Shown piece by piece: positions 18,401 through 26,460 of a stretch of DNA of 64,000 nucleotides. Position 1 is the first letter of the stretch, and every line of letters begins with the position of its first letter. The DNA is from Bacteroidota bacterium (GTDB lineage Bacteria; Bacteroidota; Bacteroidia; Chitinophagales; LD1), in assembly GCA_947479455.1 (NCBI GenBank), contig CANJZE010000001.1:1-64000 (forward strand), written 5' to 3'. A model generated the notes under the pieces. That model worked only from the letters and a program-made list of their open reading frames with translations. It did not search any database and had not been told where the DNA came from. The translations under genes were made by a program, and so were the position numbers.

Positions 18401-19151
18401 CCGCACGGAGAATAAGTATCGCAATGCACAGAAAAGAAAATCCGGTGAAAAAATTGTTTTGCGTTACCAGTTTAGCAGCAAACACATACACGTAATAAAA
18501 AACAATAAGTAGCAAAATTAACTGCGCAAATAGTAGATAATAATTTACGCTTTCTCCTTTTTCCTGCCCTGAAACATACAAGCTAAAAAGCGTTTCTCCT
18601 TTTAAGCTTTTTACCGGGACTGAACCGTCAATTTTTTGGTCGGTTAATTCAATGTTGTGAGGTACTTGAAACCCAAGTGCAAATTCTTTTTGCAAAAACT
18701 TATTTTCATAAGGATATTCATATTTCACCGGTACGAGTGCAAGAATTGTTTTGTGCGAAACGGAATCTGTAAATCTAAATGAGGTATACCATCCGTTTTT
18801 ATGTCTAGTGAAGGACGTGCCATTTTCGCTGGAAGAAAGTGTAGATGAAGGAACAACGCTATTGCTCGTCCAACAAACGAGTGAGTCATATCGATAATAA
18901 AACAATAACACATTTTGAGCTCCCAAATTTTCAACAACAAAGGACTCTTTGTTACTTTGATCCAATGCTTTTTCTAATTTTTTTTCCGCACAAGCTTGAT
19001 TGAAACTAGCTTCAGCTTCGTTTAGACGCGTTTCCATTTTGCGTGCAATGGAATGCAGATTATCAGTAGAAGGTCGCACCAACGAAACTATAACCGCTGC
19101 TACAAGTAGTACAGGAAGAAAATATTTTTTGATGTTTTGGTTGAGCAACAA
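15492..19151 (-). CDS. NtrY-like membrane histidine kinase with many transmembrane segments
   Basis: A 1219-aa sensor kinase. It has a first membrane helix at about 9-28, a periplasmic part, a block of about seven helices (about 205-470) and a second large periplasmic part. Two more helices, a third periplasmic domain and a final helix lead into HAMP. The kinase core has AHEIKNP (phosphorylated H1011), the N box NNLVKNAIQ, DNGNG and GTGLGLA. It starts with TTG at 19149-19151; no ATG precedes the first helix, and the next ATG would remove it. No response regulator is adjacent, so it is an orphan here. The divergent neighbour is a small Cys-rich lipoprotein gene. Confidence 0.88.
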   Translation of the reverse strand: MLLNQNIKKYFLPVLLVAAVIVSLVRPSTDNLHSIARKMETRLNEAEASFNQACAEKKLEKALDQSNKESFVVENLGAQNVLLFYYRYDSLVCWTSNSVVPSSTLSSSENGTSFTRHKNGWYTSFRFTDSVSHKTILALVPVKYEYPYENKFLQKEFALGFQVPHNIELTDQKIDGSVPVKSLKGETLFSLYVSGQEKGESVNYYLLFAQLILLLIVFYYVYVFAAKLVTQNNFFTGFSFLCIAILILRAATILFNYPGEFNKLEIFDPKYYASSIATKSLGDLIINSLLVSWITFFFAYFYKRKKEKKANSLYAFAGIIFIFVYTACVGWVFKTLVMDSVISFEVYNILSLNVYSLLGLVCIALLLITHFIATRSILQLVSASKISSIKVLLLALVCGLASSSWAITSIYSASILFTSAWAVLFVLILSFLLEKSNPLSIRNVILYVSLYSLLSAFLVENLYERKERNQRIFFSGKLVAERDYVAEYMFEDLAHRIQTDAFIQNFFGNPVISKKEVDERINSLYLGGYFNKYDVKISAFDAKGNSLQSDDTTNLSAYKNIVIDTSSLQYVSDTVRNYSYLSIISFHNDSGKTGSFVIRLMPKIYYGQNVYPELLLGSSVTVSNNTNNYAYAIYQNNKLVAQYGDYPYTYYWNKSYSFAKTDLQFIEEAEWEHNIQKFANGKKVIVSIPREPLFEPVATFSYLFTFYFFAILTLLFVTKLIHKRTDEGMLSGSLPLSFRTRINYSMLAMIILSFIIIGFITISFFSKQYDNFYSDRLLRKEKVVHATLEYFIQQNMNEKDFLNGNLNSMLEYEISRIADINSVDINLFFRSGDLAVSSQPFIYEKGLVSKKMNPYAYFDLEKNRSAQVTAQESIGSLKYLATYAPIRNSRGEAMAYIGIPYFERSKNISDEVSSFLVALMNVYVFLLICAAILAYFVSNSITRPLTIISEKLRILNLNKKNEPIEWNSKDEIGVLVNEYNKMIAELEQSAQKLAKGERESAWREMAKQIAHEIKNPLTPMKLSIQYLQRAISEGHPNIEELAKKVAKTLEEQIENLSSIATAFSSFAKMPKAENEIIHLNQLLKSIVDLFNREEGITIQLISESDNPMVFADKNQLVSVFNNLVKNAIQSIPENRKGFIDIKVEEQNGWVITSVKDNGNGISKEFNESVFVPNFTTKSSGTGLGLAITKQIIDGAGGKIWFTSEENVGTVFYIQLKLNN

Positions 19152-19260
19152 GCAGAAACGTTTGAAAGCAAAATAAATCTTTACACGGTGAATTCAAACA
19201 GCAATCGAGCCAAAGTGACGGACAAGCAGATAAATATCTCCGCATTTCTAATTTAGTGCC

Positions 19261-19593
19261 ATGAAAAAAATCGTTGTTGCCTGTTTTGTGCTTTGTGCTT
19301 TAATCTGTTTTTCATCGTGCGAGAAATGTTACCGTTGCCATAACCTTTGCAAAACTTGCACTTATACTTATACCAATTACACAGACACAACTTTGACCAT
19401 CACTGTTTGTTCCGATAAACTTTCGATGAAATATTATGATGAATATGTTGACTCAATAACTGCGCCTTCACTAGGTTGGGTGTGCACCGATGCAGCTAGC
19501 AATCACAACGAACAATTTTGCGGAACGGCTTCTGCAAACAATGTTCAACTCATCAATAAAAAAGATGCAGGCTTGGTTTGCGCGGCTGAGTAA
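19261..19593 (+). CDS. Small cysteine-rich lipoprotein
   Basis: A 110-aa lipoprotein. Its signal sequence ends in a lipobox with FSSC (lipidated C20), and the mature chain is rich in cysteine (CEKCYRCHNLCKTC at the start, then C at the middle and end, VCAAE). The paired cysteines could form disulfides or bind a metal; neither is shown. It is transcribed away from the histidine kinase, with about 110 bases between the starts, and its stop directly abuts the stop of the mevalonate kinase gene. Not recognised as a named family. Confidence 0.75.
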   Translation: MKKIVVACFVLCALICFSSCEKCYRCHNLCKTCTYTYTNYTDTTLTITVCSDKLSMKYYDEYVDSITAPSLGWVCTDAASNHNEQFCGTASANNVQLINKKDAGLVCAAE

Positions 19594-20520
19594 TCAGAAC
19601 TTCATTATTTCTATGCACTCGTATCCATTCAACAGAATACTTAAATCGGCATCGGCTTTTGCAAAGCCTATGATAAAACCTCCTCCGCCTGCTCCGCAAA
19701 TTTTAAGATGATAATTGTTGTGCTTCAACCCTTCGAGCCAAACACCGTGAAATCTTTTTGGAATAAACTCATTGAATAAGTCCAATTGCAGTTGCGAAAT
19801 AATTTTTAAGCTACGCATAAGGTCAACATAATTATTTCCTAAAAAACTTTCGATAGCAATGTTATTGGCGGGAACAATTCCATTTTCAATAGCGTTTAGA
19901 AATTTTTTGTCTTTACATTTTTCTAAGAATAAATTTACGTATGGCGAAGTTTTACGCTCCAAACGCGTATCGAGCAAAAATAATTTCAGTACTTCGTTTT
20001 TGCTTTTTGGCATAACGAATGTTTCGGCTACTTCACCTCTGTTTATTAAAACCGCTTTATTCAAATAGCAAACGATGGCATCCAACCCTGAACTTTTGCC
20101 ATGAAAATGGCTCTCTAATTCTGCCAATTCATTTTTCAATTCGCTTACCACATAATTTTTCTTTTTGGTTTTGCGATACTGAAAATACACAGCCGCCACC
20201 AACGCACCCGAACTTCCAACACCATAACCTTGTGGAATAGTGGAATCGAAATAAAGTCCACGCTCTAAATCTTCCAGCATTTGATTCGTATCAAACACAC
20301 CCGAAAGTTTTTCGTTGTGGATGATGTAATGCGTGAGCGTTTCAATCGCCTGATTCGACTCTGCAACTGCTCGTTCTCTCATGGCGCCAATGCGCAATAC
20401 ACCATCATATTTCTCTAACGGAATTGCCAGACCCACAGCGCCCTTATTGATGATGTGCTCACCAAACAACAGCAGTTTTGAATGGAATATTTTATGAACT
20501 ATTTTTTTGGTGCTTGCCAC
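19594..20520 (-). CDS. mvk: Mevalonate kinase (GHMP family)
   Basis: A 308-aa GHMP kinase predicted to phosphorylate mevalonate. It has FHSKLLLFGEHIINKGAVGLAIP near the start, the ATP motif PQGYGVGSSGALVAAVY at about 96-112, a HGKSSGLDA segment and the C-terminal CGAGGGGFIIGF motif. It starts with GTG at 20518-20520, four bases after the stop of the decarboxylase gene, so it is the last gene of the cluster. The assignment rests on similarity to Bacteroidota mevalonate kinases; GHMP substrate specificity is hard to read from sequence alone. Confidence 0.85.
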   Translation of the reverse strand: MASTKKIVHKIFHSKLLLFGEHIINKGAVGLAIPLEKYDGVLRIGAMRERAVAESNQAIETLTHYIIHNEKLSGVFDTNQMLEDLERGLYFDSTIPQGYGVGSSGALVAAVYFQYRKTKKKNYVVSELKNELAELESHFHGKSSGLDAIVCYLNKAVLINRGEVAETFVMPKSKNEVLKLFLLDTRLERKTSPYVNLFLEKCKDKKFLNAIENGIVPANNIAIESFLGNNYVDLMRSLKIISQLQLDLFNEFIPKRFHGVWLEGLKHNNYHLKICGAGGGGFIIGFAKADADLSILLNGYECIEIMKF

Positions 20521-20524
20521 TTTG

Positions 20525-21577
20525 TTATTTTATTTTCTTCGGACCCTTGCCCACTTTATCTAAGATCATTCTTCCGTTTTCGCAAAGTTCTGTTAGTTCT
20601 GCCGCAACAAAACCGCTCACCTGTTTCGAAACATCTTTAGGATACAGCAAATGAATATTTGGTCCGGCATCGAGCGTAAAGTAAACGGGTAGTTTTGTTT
20701 CTTCTCTGTAATTTCTGATTCTGTCAATCATTGCCAAGGTGCTTGGCGACATTAAAACAAAAGAAGGAGTGGAGCACATCATTAAGGCATGAAGCGTCAT
20801 GGCTTCTTCTTCGGTAATGGCTCCGAACTTTTCAAGGTCGCCTGTTTTTAGTGCACCAATAATTTCTTTCAGATTTTTTTCGGCTTGCGCGTAACGCGTT
20901 TTTGCAAACGGATTTGTTTTCATCAATGAATGCCCTACACGGCTCGAAACTTTTTTTTCGGCACTACTTGCAATCAAAATGGTATTTTGATACGTCTGAA
21001 ATATTTTATGAAGATTTTTTTCGAAAGGAATGGCAAACTCATCACTTGAACCACGCACAGTACTTGTTTTTCCCCATTGCGAAATCAAAGGATAAACAGA
21101 GCGCGCTGCACTTCCCGAACCTAAACGCGCAAAGTGTGAAGCACGATGCAGAAATTTTTCATCACTCAGTTTTTTGTTGCCGAGTTGTTGCTGCAAATCG
21201 CAAAGCGAAATGGCAAGCGCACTCATAGCCGAAGCAGAAGAGGCAATACCCGATGAATGCGGAAATGAATTGGTAGAATGAATCAGCAAACCGTATTCAT
21301 TCAGCAACGGGAAATCTTTTCTAATGCTCTCAAAGAACTTGAGCATTTTGAGCTGAAACGCCATGTTTGCTTTTCCATCGAAATAAAAACGTAGCTCAAT
21401 ATCCTTTCCTTTTTTTTCTTTTTCAAGAAGCGAAACAGTGGTTTCTGAATAACAGTTTTCTAAAGTAAAACTGATTGATGGGTTTGCAGGAATTTGCACG
21501 CCACTTTTCTTTCCCCAGTATTTTACGAGTGCAATATTGCTTGGGCTGCGCCATGTTGTTTTTTTAAGCTCTTTCAT
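20525..21577 (-). CDS. mvaD: Diphosphomevalonate decarboxylase
   Basis: A 350-aa enzyme that makes isopentenyl diphosphate from mevalonate 5-diphosphate. The N-terminus TWRSPSNIALVKYWGKK and PANPSISFTLEN are diagnostic. The active region includes SGIASSASAMSALA and the GSGSAARSVYPLISQW block with the catalytic-site serine and arginine, and later TLDAGPNIHLLY (catalytic Asp). The length is normal. It sits between two other GHMP genes, giving the kinase-kinase-decarboxylase set of the mevalonate route. Gaps are 4 and 35 bases. Confidence 0.95.
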   Translation of the reverse strand: MKELKKTTWRSPSNIALVKYWGKKSGVQIPANPSISFTLENCYSETTVSLLEKEKKGKDIELRFYFDGKANMAFQLKMLKFFESIRKDFPLLNEYGLLIHSTNSFPHSSGIASSASAMSALAISLCDLQQQLGNKKLSDEKFLHRASHFARLGSGSAARSVYPLISQWGKTSTVRGSSDEFAIPFEKNLHKIFQTYQNTILIASSAEKKVSSRVGHSLMKTNPFAKTRYAQAEKNLKEIIGALKTGDLEKFGAITEEEAMTLHALMMCSTPSFVLMSPSTLAMIDRIRNYREETKLPVYFTLDAGPNIHLLYPKDVSKQVSGFVAAELTELCENGRMILDKVGKGPKKIK

Positions 21578-21612
21578 TATTTCGGGTTTTAAGTTTTGTC
21601 AGTTGGCCTTTT

Positions 21613-22551
21613 TTAAAGAATCATTTCTTCCCAACTTAAAATCGTATCAATGTTTTTTTGTGCCATATAATTATTCAACTCTTCTCTTGATTCGGTATTG
21701 GTAAGCATTACAAAATCTCCGCCCCAAGCACCCAACGATTTTACACTTCCCCAATAGTCATCAAATAAACTGTCTTTCACTTTTATCATTTTTAATTGCT
21801 CGCCAACTAAGGTTTCATGCTCGTTCACTATTTCTTCAAACGCACTTAACTTGGTTGATTTCCAAAGCAAATTTGTGAGTTGACTAATTTCATTAAACGC
21901 ATCAGTTTTGTTTTGAAGTTGTTGCTTGTAATATTTTATAGCATCGGGTGAAGATTGCTTTTTACCTAAGTGTGCGAAATAAATTTTGTCGGCAAACGCA
22001 GGCTTCCAATTCAAATTCAAAACGCAAGGTTTGTCCTCGATTTTCTGATAAATGATAGCAGAATTACTTCCTGCGCAAGCCACATCGTAACCCGAACCAC
22101 CAATGGAATTTTTCAACAAATCATAGGCGTTCACATTTGCCCATTGCGACAGACAATAAATTAAAGTAGAACTCGAGCCAAGCCCCCAGTTGTTCGGAAA
22201 TTCAAGTAAAGTTTCAACTGCCACGTCCTGTTTGCCATTGAGAAAATCTGGATTCAATGCGCGCGCTTCATTCAACATGATAGATAAATCTTTTGCCGCA
22301 GCGGATGAATCATTAAGGCAGGCAAAGTTTTCTTTGTCAAAAGTAAACTGCAACCAGGGTTGTTTCTTGCTGTTAAGTGCAACCCAATACAGTAAACATT
22401 CTGAAGAACTGAATTCTTTTACACGAAGATGCTGACCGAATTTTGTTGGAAGCGCAAGCGCCAAAGCTCCATCCAACACAAAATATTCTCCCGTAATCAT
22501 GAGTTTGCCATGACCGTAAAAATGTTGATTGGTGGAAGATGAATTGCTCAT
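21613..22551 (-). CDS. GHMP kinase, probable phosphomevalonate kinase
   Basis: A 312-aa GHMP kinase. Motifs are HGKLMITGEYFVLDGALALALPT at the start, WGLGSSSTLIYCLSQWA around 128-144 and GGSGYDVACAGS after it. The frame is open to a TTG at 22563, but ATG 22551 is the first normal start. The genes beside it supply mevalonate kinase and the decarboxylase, so by elimination this one is the likely phosphomevalonate kinase; the pathway logic is inference. It lies 47 bases downstream of a Nudix gene on the same strand. Confidence 0.75.
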   Translation of the reverse strand: MSNSSSTNQHFYGHGKLMITGEYFVLDGALALALPTKFGQHLRVKEFSSSECLLYWVALNSKKQPWLQFTFDKENFACLNDSSAAAKDLSIMLNEARALNPDFLNGKQDVAVETLLEFPNNWGLGSSSTLIYCLSQWANVNAYDLLKNSIGGSGYDVACAGSNSAIIYQKIEDKPCVLNLNWKPAFADKIYFAHLGKKQSSPDAIKYYKQQLQNKTDAFNEISQLTNLLWKSTKLSAFEEIVNEHETLVGEQLKMIKVKDSLFDDYWGSVKSLGAWGGDFVMLTNTESREELNNYMAQKNIDTILSWEEMIL

Positions 22552-22598
22552 TGCGGACGGCAAGTTTAATGAAAAACTGTTGCCGTTGAGTAAACAAA

Positions 22599-23081
22599 CT
22601 AATAAGGAAGGCTCAGAAATTTTCCCTGCAATTGTTCTACCACCACTTTATCAATAGGCAGTGTAATATCTGTTTCTTCATCGAGTTTATAAAGACTCAC
22701 CCATCTAAACGATTCTGCTTCTTTTCCTTTCACTACTTCAAAATCAAATTTGCGTTGCGAGGTTTTAATCTGCTTCCAGTCTTTGGATTCAACCAGGTAA
22801 TAAATGCTAATGATTTGACTATCGGCTGCTATATCGAAAAACGATGGAACGAAAAAATCTGTAGTATAGAAATGCTCTTTAACAGTCACATCAATTCCGG
22901 TTTCTTCTTTGAACTCACGTATGATACAATCCAAAGTTCCTTCGCCAAGTTCCATGCCCCCACCGGGAAATTTAGTAGCTAAGGTTCCATTGATGAATGC
23001 TTCATCTGCAAGTAAAACTTCCTGCAATTCATTGATGAGAATTCCGTAAACACGAACGTTGAAACGTTTTAGATTTTTCAC
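22599..23081 (-). CDS. Nudix hydrolase
   Basis: A 160-aa Nudix protein. The box GGGMELGEGTLDCIIREFKEETGI (given here as its ends, G...EGTLDCIIREFKEETGI) matches Gx5Ex7REUxEExGU at about residues 40-63. Such enzymes hydrolyse nucleoside diphosphate derivatives; the substrate is unknown. The canonical Nudix box argues against a type I isopentenyl-diphosphate isomerase, which would otherwise fit the mevalonate neighbours. The ATG is four bases after the stop of the upstream T9SS protein gene. Confidence 0.85.
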   Translation of the reverse strand: MKNLKRFNVRVYGILINELQEVLLADEAFINGTLATKFPGGGMELGEGTLDCIIREFKEETGIDVTVKEHFYTTDFFVPSFFDIAADSQIISIYYLVESKDWKQIKTSQRKFDFEVVKGKEAESFRWVSLYKLDEETDITLPIDKVVVEQLQGKFLSLPY

Positions 23082-23085
23082 GTGG

Positions 23086-24807
23086 TTATTTTACAACAGA
23101 AATATTCTTTCGCAATATTCCTTCAGCAGTTTTAAGTTGAAGCAGATAATTTCCTTGTGCAAGAACGCAGACATCTAATTTCATTTCAGCAATTGTAAAA
23201 ATTTCTCTCTTCACAATTTCGCCAATAGAATTGATGAGAGTAACTTCTGCACTCGAAGCTTTATTCGCTTTTATCGTCAATAAATCATTTACTGGATTTG
23301 GATAAATACTGAAATCGTTTTTGTTCAATTCAAAAATGGCAGTTGGTTGCGAAATGCAAACGGTATCTATCTGAATGCAGTCGAGCGAATCGGAAACAGT
23401 TAACCAGTAGCACTCAGCAGTAAGCATATTTGGATTTTGAATCGGGCCATTTAGAATACCCACTTGTGAAAAATAAGGCGGACCAACACCACCGGTTGCC
23501 GTGAATGAAATAGTTCCGTCATTGCCTCCGTTGGTAGTTACGTTGGTGAAAGAAGTAGTAACAATCAATTCAGAATTTTGAGTGATGACATAATTTTGGG
23601 TGGCGCTACAACTATTTTGGTCAGTAACGGTTATCGAATGATTTCCTTCACACAAGTTGGTACTGCTTCCGGAACTCCATAAAATATTGTAAGGCGAAGT
23701 TCCTCCTGTTACATTGCCTGTAATTGAACCTGTGCATGAACCAAAGCAATCAATGTTTACTTGTGTGCTTGTAATCGAAATTGAATCGGGTTGAGTGATG
23801 GTGTAATCGTAAACGCGTGTGCAATTATGCCCATCAACAATTGTTACTGAATAAGTGCCAGCGCATAAACCTGAAATACTTCCAGTATTGTTTCCTGTGT
23901 TCCAAACATAATTGTAAGGGCTAGTACCTCCTGCAATGGTCAATGAAATTGAACCGTTGCAATCGCCATTACAAAATACGTTGGTAATAGTTGCGGTTGC
24001 AATTATTTGCGTTCCGGCCAAAACAGTATCGCACTTTGTAACCGTTTGCAAATTACCATCGGTTACAGTTACACAATATATGCCCGGACTAAGGTTGCAG
24101 ATTTGATTGGTAGTAGCACCATTGTTCCATGAATATGTATAGGTACCAGTACCACCTGTTACATTGGCTGTAACACAACCATCACTTGCTCCAAAACATT
24201 GTTCGTCTTGGTGAGTAACTGTAACAGCCAAAGGAGTTGCCACACTAGCTGCATCTTGCACTCTCAAAGAATCGAAATCAAAAAAGCAATCAATACTCGA
24301 TGCATTACCACGTGTAACTCTAATTTTTATGTTGCCGGGGTTGCCTGCAAATACTCCAGGGAGTGCATACGTTTTTTTGATGAATGAAGTACTTGCCACA
24401 TGATTAGTCATATCAATAGTGGCGAGTAACTGATAAGCACCCACCTGCTGATTACCTCCATAAATTTCAATTTTGTCACCCGTCATTAAAGTGGTGGCGG
24501 TTGCAGGATACAGCGAAGCATCGCAAATACGATAATAGAAACTCACTTCTGTTGTCAAAGTAACCGGACCCACTAAAGGCGAAACTGCTGAATCACTGTG
24601 ATTGAATTGGTTCATTGCAGAAATCAATCCTTTACTACTTCCTACTCCATGCGTTCCATACACACTCATATCACTCATGTACCCGCCTTGAGTGCCGAGT
24701 GTTGTAAAGTTGGTATAGGTTTCAAACGCATCTAGAAATGGATACGTTTGAGCAAGTGCGACTGAACAAAAAACAATGCTTAATAAAAGGAGTAGATTTT
24801 TTTTCAC
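23086..24807 (-). CDS. Secreted protein with SprB-type repeats and T9SS type A sorting domain
   Basis: A 573-aa exported protein. It has a signal peptide (1-19, ending VALAQ), an N-terminal jelly-roll-like domain to about 190, and then four SprB-like repeats of about 70 residues with the pattern GGTSPYNYVW...AGTYSVTVTDGNGC; the fourth is degenerate. The C-terminal sorting domain starts at FSIYPNPVND and ends LRKNISVVK. Such proteins are usually surface adhesins or structural parts secreted by T9SS. It is followed within four bases by the Nudix gene, so it may be the first gene of the mevalonate transcript; I see no functional reason for this. Confidence 0.88.
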   Translation of the reverse strand: MKKNLLLLLSIVFCSVALAQTYPFLDAFETYTNFTTLGTQGGYMSDMSVYGTHGVGSSKGLISAMNQFNHSDSAVSPLVGPVTLTTEVSFYYRICDASLYPATATTLMTGDKIEIYGGNQQVGAYQLLATIDMTNHVASTSFIKKTYALPGVFAGNPGNIKIRVTRGNASSIDCFFDFDSLRVQDAASVATPLAVTVTHQDEQCFGASDGCVTANVTGGTGTYTYSWNNGATTNQICNLSPGIYCVTVTDGNLQTVTKCDTVLAGTQIIATATITNVFCNGDCNGSISLTIAGGTSPYNYVWNTGNNTGSISGLCAGTYSVTIVDGHNCTRVYDYTITQPDSISITSTQVNIDCFGSCTGSITGNVTGGTSPYNILWSSGSSTNLCEGNHSITVTDQNSCSATQNYVITQNSELIVTTSFTNVTTNGGNDGTISFTATGGVGPPYFSQVGILNGPIQNPNMLTAECYWLTVSDSLDCIQIDTVCISQPTAIFELNKNDFSIYPNPVNDLLTIKANKASSAEVTLINSIGEIVKREIFTIAEMKLDVCVLAQGNYLLQLKTAEGILRKNISVVK

Positions 24808-24860
24808 GATTGATATTTAAGTAAAGTTATAAAGCTGTTTTTGTTTCTTAACACTGTATC

Positions 24861-24918
24861 TCATCCTGAGTTTATCGAAGGATTGTATTTTGAATGCGCT
24901 TCGACAAGCTCAGCGTGA
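24861..24918. repeat. Imperfect palindrome of the TCATCCTGAGNTTNTCGAAG family, copy 1
   Basis: The left arm 24861-24880 and right arm 24899-24918 match at 16 of 20 positions as inverted copies. A second member lies at 43046-43089. These words are common dispersed intergenic repeats. This copy separates lipA from the T9SS gene upstream. Confidence 0.7.
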
Positions 24919-24926
24919 CATCATTT

Positions 24927-25796
24927 TTATATCAAATGTTTCTCTGCATGGTAACTACTGCGCACCATCGGTCCGCTTTCTACATGGCGGAAACCCTTTG
25001 ACAGCGCAACTTCTTTGTAGAATTTAAATTCTTCGGGTGTAACGTAACGAGCTACAGCCAAATGTTTGCGCGTGGGTTGCAGGTATTGACCGAGAGTTAG
25101 AATGTCTACTTTCGAATTTCTCAAATCATCAAACGCTTCAAAAAGTTCTTCCTCTGTTTCTCCTAAGCCAAGCATGATTCCACTCTTGGTTCTTTCAATG
25201 CCACCCTCTTTTAATTGCAGCAGAACTTCTAGGCTTCGTTCGTACTTTGCCTGCACACGCACTTCACGTGTGAGCCGTTTCACGGTTTCTAGATTATGCG
25301 AAACCACTTCGGGCTTCACTTCGATAATGCGTTGAATGTTTTCGGTAATACCTTTGAAATCGGGAATTAAAGTTTCGAGTGTAACACCGGGATTATGTCT
25401 GCGAATAGCGCGAATAGTTGCCGCCCAAATCTTTGAACCGCCATCGAGCAAATCATCGCGGTCAACTGAAGTGATAACCACATGCTTCAGTCCCATTAAC
25501 TTCACCGATTCAGCTACACGAATAGGTTCAGTAATATCCACTACCTCAGGATTTCCCGTTTCTACACTGCAAAACATACACGAGCGGGTGCAGGTGTTGC
25601 CAAGAATCATGAGCGTTGCAGTTCCCGCTCCCCAGCATTCAGTTTGATTCGGGCATTTACCGCTTTCGCAAATAGTGTGCAGCTTATGTTGCTCCACATG
25701 CTGCTTCACTTCGCTGAATTCTTTTCCCGATGGCAATTTTATTTTAAGCCATTCAGGTTTACTGATTCGTGATTTGGTGACAGTAGTTTCAGACAT
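24927..25796 (-). CDS. lipA: Lipoyl synthase
   Basis: A 289-aa radical SAM enzyme that inserts two sulfur atoms into protein-bound octanoate. It has both iron-sulfur motifs: the auxiliary cluster [12 protein letters not shown] and the SAM cluster CTRSCMFC. The ATG at 25796 gives the normal start [18 protein letters not shown]; an in-frame ATG at 25814 lies upstream of the -7 element and is unlikely. The product modifies the E2 lipoyl lysine encoded at 6297-7625. An exact -7 element ends five bases before the ATG, suggesting a leaderless mRNA. Confidence 0.97.
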   Translation of the reverse strand: MSETTVTKSRISKPEWLKIKLPSGKEFSEVKQHVEQHKLHTICESGKCPNQTECWGAGTATLMILGNTCTRSCMFCSVETGNPEVVDITEPIRVAESVKLMGLKHVVITSVDRDDLLDGGSKIWAATIRAIRRHNPGVTLETLIPDFKGITENIQRIIEVKPEVVSHNLETVKRLTREVRVQAKYERSLEVLLQLKEGGIERTKSGIMLGLGETEEELFEAFDDLRNSKVDILTLGQYLQPTRKHLAVARYVTPEEFKFYKEVALSKGFRHVESGPMVRSSYHAEKHLI

Positions 25797-25801
25797 GCGC
25801 G

Positions 25802-25809
25802 CAAACATA
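25802..25809 (-). promoter_or_regulatory. -7 element of lipA
   Basis: TATGTTTG on the minus strand matches TAnnTTTG exactly, with five bases to the ATG at 25796. The -33 position has no clear TTTG. Confidence 0.5.
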
Positions 25810-25907
25810 AACATTCAGAAGAAATAGATTTGGGATTCATCCAGCCATACATAATTCCATTATTGCAATAGCACACTCTTAAACTTTCAAAACTAAGTTT
25901 ACAATCA

Positions 25908-25938
25908 CTTGCATACTATTTTCACAACTGTATTTTCG
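25908..25938 (+). promoter_or_regulatory. Promoter of the Mpo1-like gene
   Basis: CTTG at 25908-25911 and TATTTTCG at 25931-25938 are 19 bases apart, the TAnnTTCG variant of the -7 element. A start near 25942 leaves about 18 bases before the ATG at 25960. This supports 25960 over the earlier in-frame ATG at 25909, which would lie inside the promoter. Confidence 0.5.
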
Positions 25939-25959
25939 CAGACAATAATAAATGCGATA

Positions 25960-26424
25960 ATGAAGAACATTGAAACGTGGTTAAATGAGTACGGTGAGAG
26001 TCATCAAAATTCTACCAACAAAACAATTCACTGGATTTGTGTGCCCTTGATATTTTTCAGCATCACGGGTTTGTTTTATAGCGTTGAACTTCCGTTTACC
26101 ATTGACGGAACCATGAAATTTAATTTAGCCATGTTGATGTTAGCAAGTGCAACTGTTTATTATTTTTTCCTTTCCCGCACCTTGTGGATCGGCATGTTGT
26201 TTTTTTCTGCAATCTGTATGCTAGGTTGCTACCAAATACAACAAGCCGGTTTACCACTTTGGCTAGTGTGTTTCGTAATTTTTGTGTTAGCGTGGATTGG
26301 TCAATTCTATGGTCATAAAGTGGAGGGTAAAAAACCTTCGTTTATGAAAGACTTGCAATATCTAATGATTGGCCCCGCATGGCTCATGAGTTTTATCTAC
26401 AAAAAAATAGGAATCAATTATTGA
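25960..26424 (+). CDS. Mpo1/DUF962 family membrane protein
   Basis: A 154-aa protein that begins MKNIETWLNEYGESHQNSTNK, then TIHWICVPLIFFS. It has about four membrane helices and the late histidine motif FYGHKVEGKKPSF. The eukaryotic family member Mpo1 is an iron-dependent dioxygenase that shortens 2-hydroxy fatty acids; the early H (in ESHQN), H of TIHW and H of YGHK are the histidines expected to bind iron. The bacterial role is untested. A TPP enzyme of the 2-hydroxyacyl-CoA lyase type is encoded about 29 kb away in this window. Confidence 0.85.
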   Translation: MKNIETWLNEYGESHQNSTNKTIHWICVPLIFFSITGLFYSVELPFTIDGTMKFNLAMLMLASATVYYFFLSRTLWIGMLFFSAICMLGCYQIQQAGLPLWLVCFVIFVLAWIGQFYGHKVEGKKPSFMKDLQYLMIGPAWLMSFIYKKIGINY

Positions 26425-26460
26425 TTTCTCAATTCAAATTCATTCTTCAATAAATCTACT

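Noticed and set aside
22599..23081. Isopentenyl-diphosphate isomerase type I as identity of the Nudix gene
   Set aside because: The neighbours suggest it, but the canonical Nudix box with REFKEETG and the lack of the isomerase cysteine motif argue against it.
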